Assembly: GCA_013203545.1 (NCBI GenBank)
Contig: JABMQA010000670.1
Coordinates: 1-7,316, forward strand
Origin: Bacteroidota bacterium
GTDB taxonomy: Bacteria > Bacteroidota > Bacteroidia > Bacteroidales > 4484-276
Reading direction: 5' to 3'
Length of the DNA: 7,316 bases
Made by a program: the position numbers and the translations under genes. How positions within the stretch are numbered: the first letter of the stretch is position 1; every line of letters starts with the position of its first letter. The notes under the pieces are model-generated. The model saw nothing but the letters and a program-made list of their open reading frames with translations, was not told where the DNA came from and did no database searches. This document shows, piece after piece, positions 1 through 6,451 of the stretch.

Positions 1-116
1 AAAAAAAGAAGATTGTACACCATCCGGTTATTTCCGGACATAACTGTCGAATTTATCTGTAGTTTTGGGGATATTATTTAAAATGTTTCACTTAGGAATA
101 AATCCACTAAAAAAAG

Positions 117-124
117 TAACTTTG
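117..124 (+). promoter_or_regulatory. Bacteroidota-type -7 promoter box upstream of the LytTR regulator
   Basis: TAACTTTG matches the TAnnTTTG -7 consensus used by the Bacteroidota primary sigma factor. It lies only 5 nt before the ATG at 130, so a start site at the usual distance would fall on or next to the start codon and give a leaderless or nearly leaderless mRNA. No purine-rich ribosome binding site is visible between box and ATG, which is consistent. The -33 element is not convincing (TTTCA near 86 is the nearest candidate). Confidence 0.5.
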
Positions 125-129
125 TTCAC

Positions 130-924
130 ATGAAAGAATACAGGGCGATAATCATCGATGACGAAAGAAATCTTCGTGAGGCGCTGGCATCTATGCTGGC
201 TGCGTATTGCCCTAAAATCCGTTTGTGTGGAACCGCCGAATCGGCAACCAAAGGGCGTGAGTTAATAAATACAGAAAAGGTAGATTTTATTTTTCTCGAT
301 ATTTCGATGCCCGGAGAAGATGGTTTTGCTTTTTTGCAATCTATCCCAAAAGAAGATTACGGGATTATATTTGTGACTTCTCATGAAGAATATGCCTTAT
401 CTGCCTTGAAGGCAAGCGCTATCGACTATTTGCTGAAGCCGGTCAACCCGGTCGAACTCACAGAAGCAGTTTCAAAGGCCATCCGTTACCATGAACTGAG
501 GAAAAGTGAATCACATGTCCGCTCTATTTATCATGAATCACTGGACGATCTTCACGACCATGTTCATTCGGATACTAAAAAAATAGAAAAAATAACGATC
601 TCCGAGCAGTTTGGGTTCCGCATAGTGAATGTTTCCGATATGATGTACCTGCAAGCCGACAGTAACTATACAACGCTGCACTTATCGGGTTTGGATAAGA
701 TTGTAGCCACCCGTTCGCTGGGTGAGTTCGAGAAGATGCTTAATAATCACATCTTTTTCAGGATTCACAAATCCACTATCATCAACATGAATTTCCTGAA
801 AGGATACTCCAGCTACGAAGGCAATTATGCCGAAATGACCGACGGTGAAAAACTCGCTATTTCGAGAAGGAAAATGAATGATTTTCGGGAGGTGATCAGG
901 CATTTTTCCAAAACGGTAGAATAA
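130..924 (+). CDS. LytTR-family two-component response regulator (REC + LytTR)
   Basis: This is a cytoplasmic DNA-binding response regulator of the LytR/AlgR type, 264 aa, the usual full length. The receiver domain covers about residues 4-120. It shows the acidic pair D10/D11, phosphoacceptor D57 (in FLDISMPGEDG), the switch residue T83 and the conserved K103-P104. A short linker with charged residues (about 125-150) leads to a LytTR DNA-binding domain at about 152-260, recognisable by the QADSNYTTLHL, RIHKSTIINMNFL and ISRRKMNDF segments. All key receiver residues are present, so it should be phosphorylatable. It ends 1 nt before the TTG start of the propeller sensor at 926, so the two were most likely an operon and a cognate pair; that sensor is now truncated. 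Target genes cannot be read from the sequence. Confidence 0.95.
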   Translation: MKEYRAIIIDDERNLREALASMLAAYCPKIRLCGTAESATKGRELINTEKVDFIFLDISMPGEDGFAFLQSIPKEDYGIIFVTSHEEYALSALKASAIDYLLKPVNPVELTEAVSKAIRYHELRKSESHVRSIYHESLDDLHDHVHSDTKKIEKITISEQFGFRIVNVSDMMYLQADSNYTTLHLSGLDKIVATRSLGEFEKMLNNHIFFRIHKSTIINMNFLKGYSSYEGNYAEMTDGEKLAISRRKMNDFREVIRHFSKTVE

Positions 925-925
925 A

Positions 926-1870
926 TTGAAAAAAGAACTCATCGTTTTTATTTTAATCTTATTTTTAACCGGCATCAATTTGACCGCCCAAAATCCCTAT
1001 ATTCAACATTTCACCACTGAAGATGGATTGCCTTCCAACACCGTTTATCCCATTATAAAAGACAGTAAATACTTTCTTTGGTTTGGCACTGATGCAGGTG
1101 TGGCCAGGTACGATGGCAATGAGTTTACCTGTTTCAGTAAGAAAGATGGCCTGAACAGCAACGAAATCATAGTAATCAAAGAAGATTTGCTTGGACGCAT
1201 TTGGTTTTTCAATTTCAACGGAACAATGAATTTTTTCTATCAGAACAAAATCTATAATTATTTGAATGCTCCCTTTCTGGATTCTTTGAAAAGCAAGCAT
1301 TTTTTTACGGATTTTTACCAGGATACCGATGAAACCATTTATTTTTATTCATTTCAAAGCTTCGAAATTATATCATTGAATAATCAAAGCCAGGTAAGGA
1401 AATATTTACTTCCAAGTGAGCGAAAAATTTTAAATGGATATGAAAGAGCAACGATGAATGTTAAATTTATCAGTGGGTCAACCGATCACGGAATCCTTCT
1501 GTATACAGCGGAAGGACTTTATGCTTTACATGATTTTTCGGATACACTGTGTCTTATTTCTGATACAATTGGTTATGCATATGCCTTTAAGATAAATGAA
1601 GACAAGTATTTATTAAAAGAAGATTACTATACAGATTCGACAAAAGTTTTTTTTGAATATGCAGATAAAAAGATAGGTGCTCCAAAAAGATATACGCTGG
1701 ATTGCAATATTGTGATTACTTCTGCTTTTGAAACAAAGGACAGCATACTTTGGTTAGCAACCATTGATAAGGGAGTCTTTTTACTAAAAAACCAGTCAAT
1801 TCTAAACCATATCAACATCAGGGAAGCTCAGGGAGTAATTTTATGGAAAGAAAAAGATTATGCAAAGTAA
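926..1870 (+). pseudogene. Two-component regulator propeller sensor, truncated by the RIT element
   Basis: The start is a TTG 1 nt after the regulator's TAA. It is preferred because it gives a good signal peptide (MKKELIVFILILFLTGINLT-AQ, cleavage near residue 21), while the next in-frame Met is at about residue 101. Residues about 28-69 and 70-110 are typical Reg_prop repeats (FTTEDGLPSNTV, LWFGTDAGVARYDG, then KKDGLNSNEI and GRIWFF). A further blade-like LWLATIDKGVFLLKN lies at about 276-290. Complete relatives carry a long periplasmic propeller, a Y_Y_Y domain, one transmembrane helix and a histidine kinase module, normally 900 or more residues. Here native sequence stops at Val304. The last 10 residues (ILWKEKDYAK) are encoded by the terminal inverted repeat of the inserted element, and the stop also lies there. 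The remnant lacks any membrane anchor or kinase region and cannot signal as the family does. Confidence 0.85.
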
Positions 1871-1937
1871 TCTGTAGAAAGCTTCCTGAGCAGTCAGCAA
1901 ACACGTTAAAACTTTACATAAATACTTTACATAAATA
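1839..1937 (+). repeat. Left terminus of RIT element (outer 31-bp IR, spacer, inner 27-bp IR)
   Basis: This 99-bp end is the inverted counterpart of 5243-5341. The outer block 1839-1869 is identical base for base to the complement of 5311-5341. The 41 bp that follow (1870-1910) are largely unrelated between ends except a shared TAGAAAGC. The inner block 1911-1937 matches 5243-5269 inverted at 22 of 27 positions. Within the outer block a decamer is present twice in direct orientation (TTATGGAAAG at 1841-1850, TTATGCAAAG at 1858-1867). The inner block holds a perfect 13-bp tandem repeat, ACTTTACATAAAT at 1911-1923 and 1924-1936, which carries the decamer family in the opposite orientation (CTTTACATAA). 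These are probable recombinase-binding iterons. Confidence 0.85.
1911..1936 (+). repeat. Perfect 13-bp tandem iteron pair
   Basis: ACTTTACATAAAT occurs twice with no gap. One base aside, it is the reverse complement of the motif around TTATGCAAAGT in the outer inverted repeat. At the right end only the outward-distal half of the equivalent block keeps the motif well. The position about 50 bp upstream of the ritA start suggests a binding site for the element's own recombinases, perhaps overlapping its promoter (inference). Confidence 0.8.
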
Positions 1938-1955
1938 TTATTGCTTTTTATAATT

Positions 1956-1971
1956 CTGGCAATGTTGCCGG
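1956..1971. promoter_or_regulatory. Palindrome between RIT left end and ritA, possible operator
   Basis: CTGGCAATGTTGCCGG is a near-perfect palindrome (7 of 8 pairs, the exception a T/G pair) lying 16 nt before the ritA ATG. A TATAAT-like hexamer (1949-1954) abuts it. The arrangement resembles an operator or a small 5'-UTR hairpin controlling the recombinase operon. No regulator gene is present inside the element, so the ligand is unknown. Confidence 0.35.
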
Positions 1972-1987
1972 AACTAAAAGCAGTAAT

Positions 1988-2938
1988 ATGAAAAAACAGC
2001 AAACAGTAGAAGAACTGATGGAAAGTTGTGTTCAATTTTTTGAGCAACAATCCTATTCTCCGCTTAGAATTGATCGTTACAAGCTTTTATGGAAAAGCAA
2101 GCTGATTCCATTTATGGCTCAAAAATCAATTTTGTATTATAATCCTACGGTAGGCGAAGATTATATCCGCTCTAACCTAGCCAGAAACATTGTCACTCCT
2201 TATGAGCGAGACATTATCAGAAGTATAAAGGTGTTGAGTGAGTTCCAGGAAACAGGGACCATCAGTAAAACTCGTGCAAAGTCAATTAAGCGGGAGTTGT
2301 CCGGGCAGATAGGTCGGTTGATGGATAAATTCCTTATGCATTTGGAGTCTTTACGCCGTAACAAGATTACAATTTCAGGTCACCGGTTATATCTATCCAG
2401 ATTCCTTTTTTATTTGGAAAGCAAACATATCTCTACTATTGAAGAAGTCACGGGGGATTATCTTATGAATTTTGTTTCCACTCAGACCAACAATAAAATA
2501 GGCATAGTATCTACCATCAGATTCTTCTTCAGGTTCTTATTTGAAGAGCGCATCATACAGTATGATTTGTCCGCAGCCCTTCAACATTACAAGTGGGTCA
2601 AAAGAGAAAAGTTACCCTCGGTATATACTGCAAAAGAGGTGCTCCAAATCGAAACATCTATACATAGGGAAGATGCCACCGGTAAAAGAGACTATGCCAT
2701 GACCTTGTTGGCCTCGCGATTAGGGTTAAGAGCATCGGATATTGCACACTTGACTTTCAGCAACATCGATTGGGAGAAAGGCACTATTACATTATCCCAG
2801 TTTAAGACCGGTAAAATTATTGAACTTCCTTTACTGGTCGATTTAGGGGAAGCTATTATTGATTATCTGAAATATGGCCGCAAAAAATCTGAGTCACCAA
2901 GGTTTTCCTTTATACCCGTGCGCCCTTCACGGCTATGA
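1988..2938 (+). pseudogene. ritA: RitA-like tyrosine recombinase, N-terminal piece (frameshifted)
   Basis: First recombinase of the trio, which would join or exchange DNA strands at the element ends. Residues about 1-105 form an extra N-terminal region, 106-200 look like the SAM-like core-binding domain, and the catalytic domain begins at about 205. Catalytic Arg I is R248 (in SRLGLRASDIAHL) and the beta-hairpin Lys is K273 or K276 (QFKTGK). The reading frame ends in 11 unrelated residues and a TGA at 2936-2938. The expected continuation (VFLYTRAPFTAM...) lies in the -1 frame, which is open from 2893, so about one base is missing between 2893 and 2906. This piece alone lacks the HxxR, second His and Tyr nucleophile and cannot be catalytic. 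The start at 1988 has only a weak ribosome binding site, as is common in Bacteroidota. With the frame restored the protein would be about 411 aa. Confidence 0.85.
2893..2906 (+). other. Inferred site of the -1 frameshift in ritA
   Basis: The ritA frame up to about 2904 and the downstream frame from 2905 both read as recombinase sequence. The downstream frame is closed by a TGA at 2890-2892, so the shift must occur after that. Adding one base near AAGGTTTTCC would give a continuous SPR-VFLYTRAPFTAM junction. Slipping on the A6 run at 2882-2887 would hit that TGA, and no X-XXY-YYZ slippery heptamer is present after it. A lost base or a sequencing error is therefore more likely than programmed frameshifting. 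Confidence 0.7.
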
Positions 2939-3225
2939 CAAACAGTGCCGTTGCCGGCACTCTTGGTCGTATCGTAGTTGCGTCCGGTGTTGACACAACC
3001 GGAAGGAAGCACGGTGCACATGCCATGCGCCACAGTCTGGCCAGTCGTTTCCTGGAGAACCAAGTATCAATGCCGATCATATCCGAGGCTTTGGGACACC
3101 AGAGTACAACCACTACCATGTCTTACCTTAGGATAGATGTGGAATCTTTACGCAAATGTGCATTGAAAGTTCCTCTTGTGGATGTATCATTTTACGAACA
3201 GAAAGGGGGAGCTTTCTATGAATAA
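2935..3225 (+). pseudogene. ritA: RitA-like tyrosine recombinase, C-terminal catalytic piece
   Basis: This is the second half of the same recombinase, in the -1 frame relative to the first half. Counting from the ATG at 2935 it carries H29-A-M-R32 followed by H33 (box II HxxR), G54-H55 (in EALGHQS) and the Tyr nucleophile Y64 (TTMSYLRID). All the box II residues missing from the upstream piece are therefore here. The ATG at 2935 overlaps the upstream TGA (ATGA), so termination-reinitiation making a two-part enzyme is formally possible. However, no ribosome binding site precedes it, and homologous sequence continues upstream of the ATG in this frame, so the ATG is probably an internal Met. It ends at 3225, overlapping the next gene by 8 nt. 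Confidence 0.85.
3202..3211 (+). promoter_or_regulatory. Strong ribosome binding site fixing the ritB start
   Basis: AAAGGGGGAG ends 6 nt before the ATG at 3218. It is the clearest Shine-Dalgarno sequence in the window and favours 3218 over the upstream in-frame ATG at 3176, which would overlap ritA by about 50 nt. Confidence 0.65.
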
Positions 3226-4225
3226 GTTCAATTATTGCAGCATCTATGCGCCTTACTTCAAGCAGTTTATAGCTATAAAGCAAGGACTTGGTTATGTGTC
3301 TTTGCGAACTGAGTGGATCTTCCTTGAGTTCGACAAATTCTTTAAAGACAATGGTATAACAACCTTGGGAATAACCAGGCAACAAGTTGAACAGTGGCGA
3401 GATACCAGAATGAACGATTCATCATCCACCATTTGCACTAAATACTCCGTCTTGGGGCAGTTTTGTAAGTTTATGTGCAAAGTTGGTTATGACTGCTATA
3501 TCCCCAGAATACCTCCTAATCCTGCAAGTAACAGCTTTACACCTCACATCTTCTCTTGTCGGGAAATCACAGACATCTTCCAGGCCTGTGATAATATGCG
3601 ATTGTATGACAAGCACATGTCTACCATACTCTTTATTGTACCAGTTATTATCCGTCTGCTGTATGCAACCGGTATTAGAATCAGCGAAGCATTAGCCTTG
3701 AAGAACAAGGATGTGGACTTTAACCAGCGCTGCCTGATTATCAGAAAAAGCAAGAATGGCCAAGAGCGTATCGCTTCGATGTCTGATACCTTAGAAGAAG
3801 TGCTGAAACAGTATCTGCTTTATCGGGATCGAATGCCTATACTCCGCATCAATGATGCCAAAGGATACTTCTTTGTATCCCCAAACGGAACGAACCCTCG
3901 TCAAGGCAATGTATACGTCTGGTTCAGGAAGGCGCTCGCCCTATCAAGCATCCCGCACACGGGAGATCATCAGGGGCCTCGTGTTCACGATTTTCGGCAT
4001 ACGTTCGCAGTTCACTCACTCGTACAGATGTCTAAATCCGGGCTGGATCTTTACTACTCATTGCCTTTGTTATCAACTTTTCTGGGACATAAATCATTAG
4101 GTGCGACTGATCGATACGTCAGGCTTACTACGGAAATGTATCCGGATATACTGAAAGCCCAAAATGGGATCGGCTCTTACGTTTTTCCAAAATCCAATAA
4201 TTTGTCATACGATGGAAACGACTGA
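3218..4225 (+). CDS. ritB: RitB-like tyrosine recombinase
   Basis: Second recombinase of the trio, 335 aa from the ATG at 3218, chosen for the GGGGGAG site just upstream. The core-binding domain covers about residues 10-95 and the catalytic domain about 110-315. All expected catalytic residues are visible: R154 (TGIRISEAL), hairpin Lys K177 or K179 (RKSKNGQ), H257-D-F-R260 followed by H261, H291 (FLGHKS) and nucleophile Y300 (TDRYVRL). The gene is intact. Its start overlaps the 3' end of ritA by 8 nt (ATG 3218, TAA ending 3225), which suggests translational coupling, and its end overlaps ritC. It probably acts with the other two proteins on the iteron-bearing ends; the division of labour in RIT elements is not evident from sequence. 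It could also be labelled simply a XerC/D-like site-specific integrase. Confidence 0.9.
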   Translation: MNKFNYCSIYAPYFKQFIAIKQGLGYVSLRTEWIFLEFDKFFKDNGITTLGITRQQVEQWRDTRMNDSSSTICTKYSVLGQFCKFMCKVGYDCYIPRIPPNPASNSFTPHIFSCREITDIFQACDNMRLYDKHMSTILFIVPVIIRLLYATGIRISEALALKNKDVDFNQRCLIIRKSKNGQERIASMSDTLEEVLKQYLLYRDRMPILRINDAKGYFFVSPNGTNPRQGNVYVWFRKALALSSIPHTGDHQGPRVHDFRHTFAVHSLVQMSKSGLDLYYSLPLLSTFLGHKSLGATDRYVRLTTEMYPDILKAQNGIGSYVFPKSNNLSYDGND

Positions 4226-5234
4226 TTTTGCAAAACATCTCAGCGTTTTCCTGACCAAGTACCTTGCTGGCGAGCGTAACTACAGCCCCAACACCATTTT
4301 GGCTTACAAGGATACTTTTGTTCAGTTTATAACCTTCATTAAAGAATGGAAAAACATTGAAGTACAAAAGCTGACCCTTGAATGCATAACCAAGGAGGTT
4401 GTTATCGATTTTCTTAATTGGATACAGGAGTACCGGCATTGCAGTAATGCGACGCGAAATTACCGGCTTGCCGCTTTGCGGTCCTTCTTCTGCTACCTGC
4501 AATACGAAAATCCCGAAAGGATGTTTGAGTGGCAAAAGATACTATCCATAAAAGTCAAAAGACATGATAAACAAAGCATTAACTACCTTACTACTGATGG
4601 TATTAAACTTCTTCTCGAACAGCCGGATCTAAGCACAGGAAATGGTCGTAGAAATCTTGCAATGCTTGCATTGATGTACGACAGCGGTGCAAGGGTACAG
4701 GAAATAATAGACCTTACCCCGTCTTCTGTCAGGCTTGATAGCCCCAGCACTGTAAAAATATTTGGCAAGGGACGCAAGGCCAGAATTGTACCATTACAAG
4801 AAGAGCAGACCATTTTCCTGAGACAGTATATGCGGGAAAATCATTTATTGGAACCATTTGCCAATCAGTATCCATTGTTCTCAAATACCAGGAAGGAGAA
4901 GCTTACCCGCGCTGGCGTTACCTATATCTTGACTACCTGTGTAAATCTTGCGCGGAAAATCAATCCGCATATTATTCCTGAGACGGTCAGTTGTCACTCT
5001 TTACGCCATTCAAAGGCCATGCATCTTCTCCAAGCTGGTGTGAATCTGGTTTATATCAGGGACCTTTTAGGACATGTGTCGGTTCAGACTACCGATGTAT
5101 ATGCCCGTGCCGACTCAAGACAAAAACGGGAGGCTTTTGAAAAGGCCTATATTGATATTAATCCTGAAATAACTAAAACAAAATCCTGGGAAAAGGATGG
5201 TAATCTCTTGGAATGGCTGAAAAATTTGGGGTAG
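4212..5234 (+). CDS. ritC: RitC-like tyrosine recombinase
   Basis: Third recombinase of the trio, 340 aa from the ATG at 4212. An in-frame ATG at 4164 would add 16 residues that overlap ritB and look unlike the family. From 4212 the protein opens directly with the core-binding domain (FAKHLSVFLTKYL...SPNTILAYKDTF, about 5-110). The catalytic domain (about 120-315) shows R161 (DSGARVQEI), K186 (FGKGRKAR), H262-S-L-R265 followed by H266, H288 (DLLGHVS) and Y297 (TDVYARA), all intact. It overlaps ritB by 14 nt, with no clear ribosome binding site, so it is probably translated by coupling. This is the most XerC/D-like of the three. It stops 8 nt before the inner repeat of the right terminus and is convergent with the transposase remnant. 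Confidence 0.9.
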   Translation: METTDFAKHLSVFLTKYLAGERNYSPNTILAYKDTFVQFITFIKEWKNIEVQKLTLECITKEVVIDFLNWIQEYRHCSNATRNYRLAALRSFFCYLQYENPERMFEWQKILSIKVKRHDKQSINYLTTDGIKLLLEQPDLSTGNGRRNLAMLALMYDSGARVQEIIDLTPSSVRLDSPSTVKIFGKGRKARIVPLQEEQTIFLRQYMRENHLLEPFANQYPLFSNTRKEKLTRAGVTYILTTCVNLARKINPHIIPETVSCHSLRHSKAMHLLQAGVNLVYIRDLLGHVSVQTTDVYARADSRQKREAFEKAYIDINPEITKTKSWEKDGNLLEWLKNLG

Positions 5235-5242
5235 TAACAATG

Positions 5243-5341
5243 TATTTATGCAAAGTGGTATTGTAAAGTAAATGGACTAATGGATTGGTTATGAACATGC
5301 TTTCTAATGCTACTTTGCATAATCTTTTTCTTTCCATAAAA
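5243..5341 (-). repeat. Right terminus of RIT element (inverted copy of the left end)
   Basis: Read on the minus strand from 5341 inward, this end repeats the left one: a perfect 31-bp outer block (5341 to 5311), a 41-nt spacer (5310 to 5270) and a 27-bp inner block (5269 to 5243) with 5 mismatches. Iterons on the plus strand are CTTTCCATAA at 5330-5339, CTTTGCATAA at 5313-5322 and, in opposite orientation, TTATGCAAAG at 5246-5255. The second inner iteron seen at the left end is degenerate here. The spacer length is exactly conserved although its sequence is not. Confidence 0.85.
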
Positions 5342-6385
5342 CATTAATTCGATTTGCCAGCGAAGTCTATAGAGTTTTGCTAATTTTTTCCCATCCATTA
5401 CTTTTTCATCTATGTTGGTGATGAAAAGATTTAACCCATAGCGTTCTTTGTAGTCTTTTCCTATTCTCTGGCCTTTTCTTTTTGCTGTTTGTTCTGCTTT
5501 TCTAAGCCTTTCCTCCTTTTTATCCTTAGGCAAAATTTCAATTAATAGCCTGACCGGTAACCTTTCCTTACTTCCGATATAAACCTGTTTTTCAATAAAT
5601 GTTTGGTGGGTATTCCTTAGATATAATTCAATTTTTTGAAAATCAATCTTGACAAAATCATTGCCTTTTTTCTCATAGGTAATGATGTTGTTTTTCAGAC
5701 GACTTAAAAAGTAAGCCCCCAAAATTATGATCTGATTGAATACTTCTATCTTTGAGTATCCCAGGTCCCTGAGCAATAGTTCACCAGGTTGAATGGATGA
5801 TATGGTTTGGGCTGCATCAGTTAAATCTTGCTCATTGAATGGGTGCAAGCTTAGATCGCTGATGCCCCCGGTTTTGAAATCGTATTCAAATTGTATCCTG
5901 ATGGCGGCCTTTGAGCCATTGCCACCACTTCCCGGATACTTTTCTGCCATGTCTTCCGGCAGCTGGAAAGATGTTGAGTCTTTTAGCTTTAGTTGTGTGA
6001 ACTGTGGAAAACACCCTAAATCATCACCAGTATCTGCAGCGATCACAATCTTTATCGCTTTTTCAACGATGCCCTTGATGAAGTTGATGGCAGCTTGGGT
6101 AAAACGATCATTGATGCCCTGCTTGGTGATCTTGACGCCATAGCGCAACTTTAGTTGAATGGACAGCTCATTCAAACTTAGCTTTTCATGATTAAAGTGG
6201 GTGAACAGCAACATATCAAGAAACTTCCAACCTGATAGTTTACTGGTTCGCTGTACAAAGCCTAAGCTTCGTGCAAGCTTTTCGATCTCAGCTTCGGATA
6301 ACAATTTTGAAATTTCGCAACTGAGGTTGTGTCCAAAGGACAGAGTTTGTTGTATTCTTATACCTATGGCATGCTCAGAAACCAA
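5246..6385 (-). pseudogene. IS4-family DDE transposase, 3'-truncated and fused to the RIT end
   Basis: This encodes a transposase of the DDE (DUF4372/IS4-like) type. Numbering from the TTG at 6385, the N-terminal domain covers about 1-110. The catalytic core shows D136 (KLKDSTSF), D207 (LLRDLGYS) and the YREK signature Y339, R342 and E346 in LYRLRWQIELM. Native sequence ends at Met348 (5342). The last 31 residues are read from the RIT terminus, and the stop is at 5246. Relatives continue for several dozen residues after the Glu, so the C-terminal end of the catalytic fold is lost. By chance the RIT end supplies a lysine (K353) at the YREK Lys spacing. The start is uncertain: GGAGG directly abuts the TTG, an in-frame TAA lies just upstream (6398-6400), and no ATG is in frame nearby. 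The product is very likely inactive. Confidence 0.85.
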
Positions 6386-6413
6386 CCTCCAAGCCCCTTA
6401 ACTTGACGGCTAT
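5342..6413 (-). mobile_element. Remnant of an IS4-family insertion sequence (5' end only)
   Basis: Only the upstream end of the IS and about 348 transposase codons remain; the other end was lost at the RIT junction. The outer boundary is an estimate. Just upstream of the transposase, the minus-strand sequence around 6413-6391 (ATAGCCGTCAAGTTAAGGGG) resembles the kind of terminal sequence seen in IS4-like elements, but the partner inverted repeat is missing, so it cannot be confirmed here. Confidence 0.5.
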
Positions 6414-6451
6414 GGGCTGGAAACCCAAGATAGGGAAGTTGCTCCAAACCC

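Larger units (their letters stand above)
1839..5341 (+). mobile_element. Recombinase-In-Trio (RIT) element, 3,503 bp
   Basis: Three consecutive tyrosine recombinase genes in the same orientation with overlapping ends (ritA-, ritB- and ritC-like) lie between inverted terminal repeats. This is the defining organisation of RIT elements. The sizes agree with the family: about 411 aa for A once its frame is restored, 335 for B and 340 for C. The ends are set by the extent of a perfect 31-bp inverted repeat (1839-1869 against 5311-5341). Outside it the flanks differ at once: propeller gene on the left, IS4 transposase gene on the right. There are no cargo genes. I see no target-site duplication (left flank ends GGGAGTAA, right flank begins CATTAATT), as expected for tyrosine recombinase chemistry. 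Exact crossover points could lie a few bases inside or outside these limits. With ritA frameshifted, this copy may not move without help from another copy. Confidence 0.88.

Noticed and set aside
23..38. Small hairpin TCCGG/CCGGA as a terminator
   Set aside because: The stem is only 5 bp and no T tract follows it on either strand at a suitable distance, so a terminator cannot be supported.
682..1300. Minus-strand open frames opposite the LytTR and propeller genes
   Set aside because: They lie wholly opposite well-supported genes, show no recognisable domain and have no promoter or ribosome binding site; they are shadow frames.
1911..1936. Tandem 13-mers as a CRISPR fragment
   Set aside because: The units abut with no spacer, are too short, and recur inverted at the other end of the element.
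1839..1937. Iterons interpreted as a plasmid replication origin
   Set aside because: The repeats are mirrored at both ends of the recombinase trio, and no replication initiator gene or DnaA boxes were seen. Terminal recombinase-binding sites explain them better.
2882..2887. A6 run in ritA as a programmed -1 frameshift site
   Set aside because: Slipping -1 here leads straight into a TGA at 2890-2892, so it could not produce the full recombinase.
3218..5234. Chromosomal XerC/XerD or an integron integrase
   Set aside because: Three consecutive recombinases with overlapping ends between long inverted repeats fit a RIT element. There is no dif-like site, attC array or integron-specific insertion motif.
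1831..5350. Target-site duplication flanking the RIT element
   Set aside because: The bases next to 1839 and 5341 share only TAA-like AT-rich sequence; no convincing direct repeat exists, and the two flanks come from different genes.
5793..6143. Plus-strand 116-codon open frame opposite the transposase
   Set aside because: The opposite strand carries the conserved DDE core. The plus-strand product resembles no family and is explained by the antisense of that gene.
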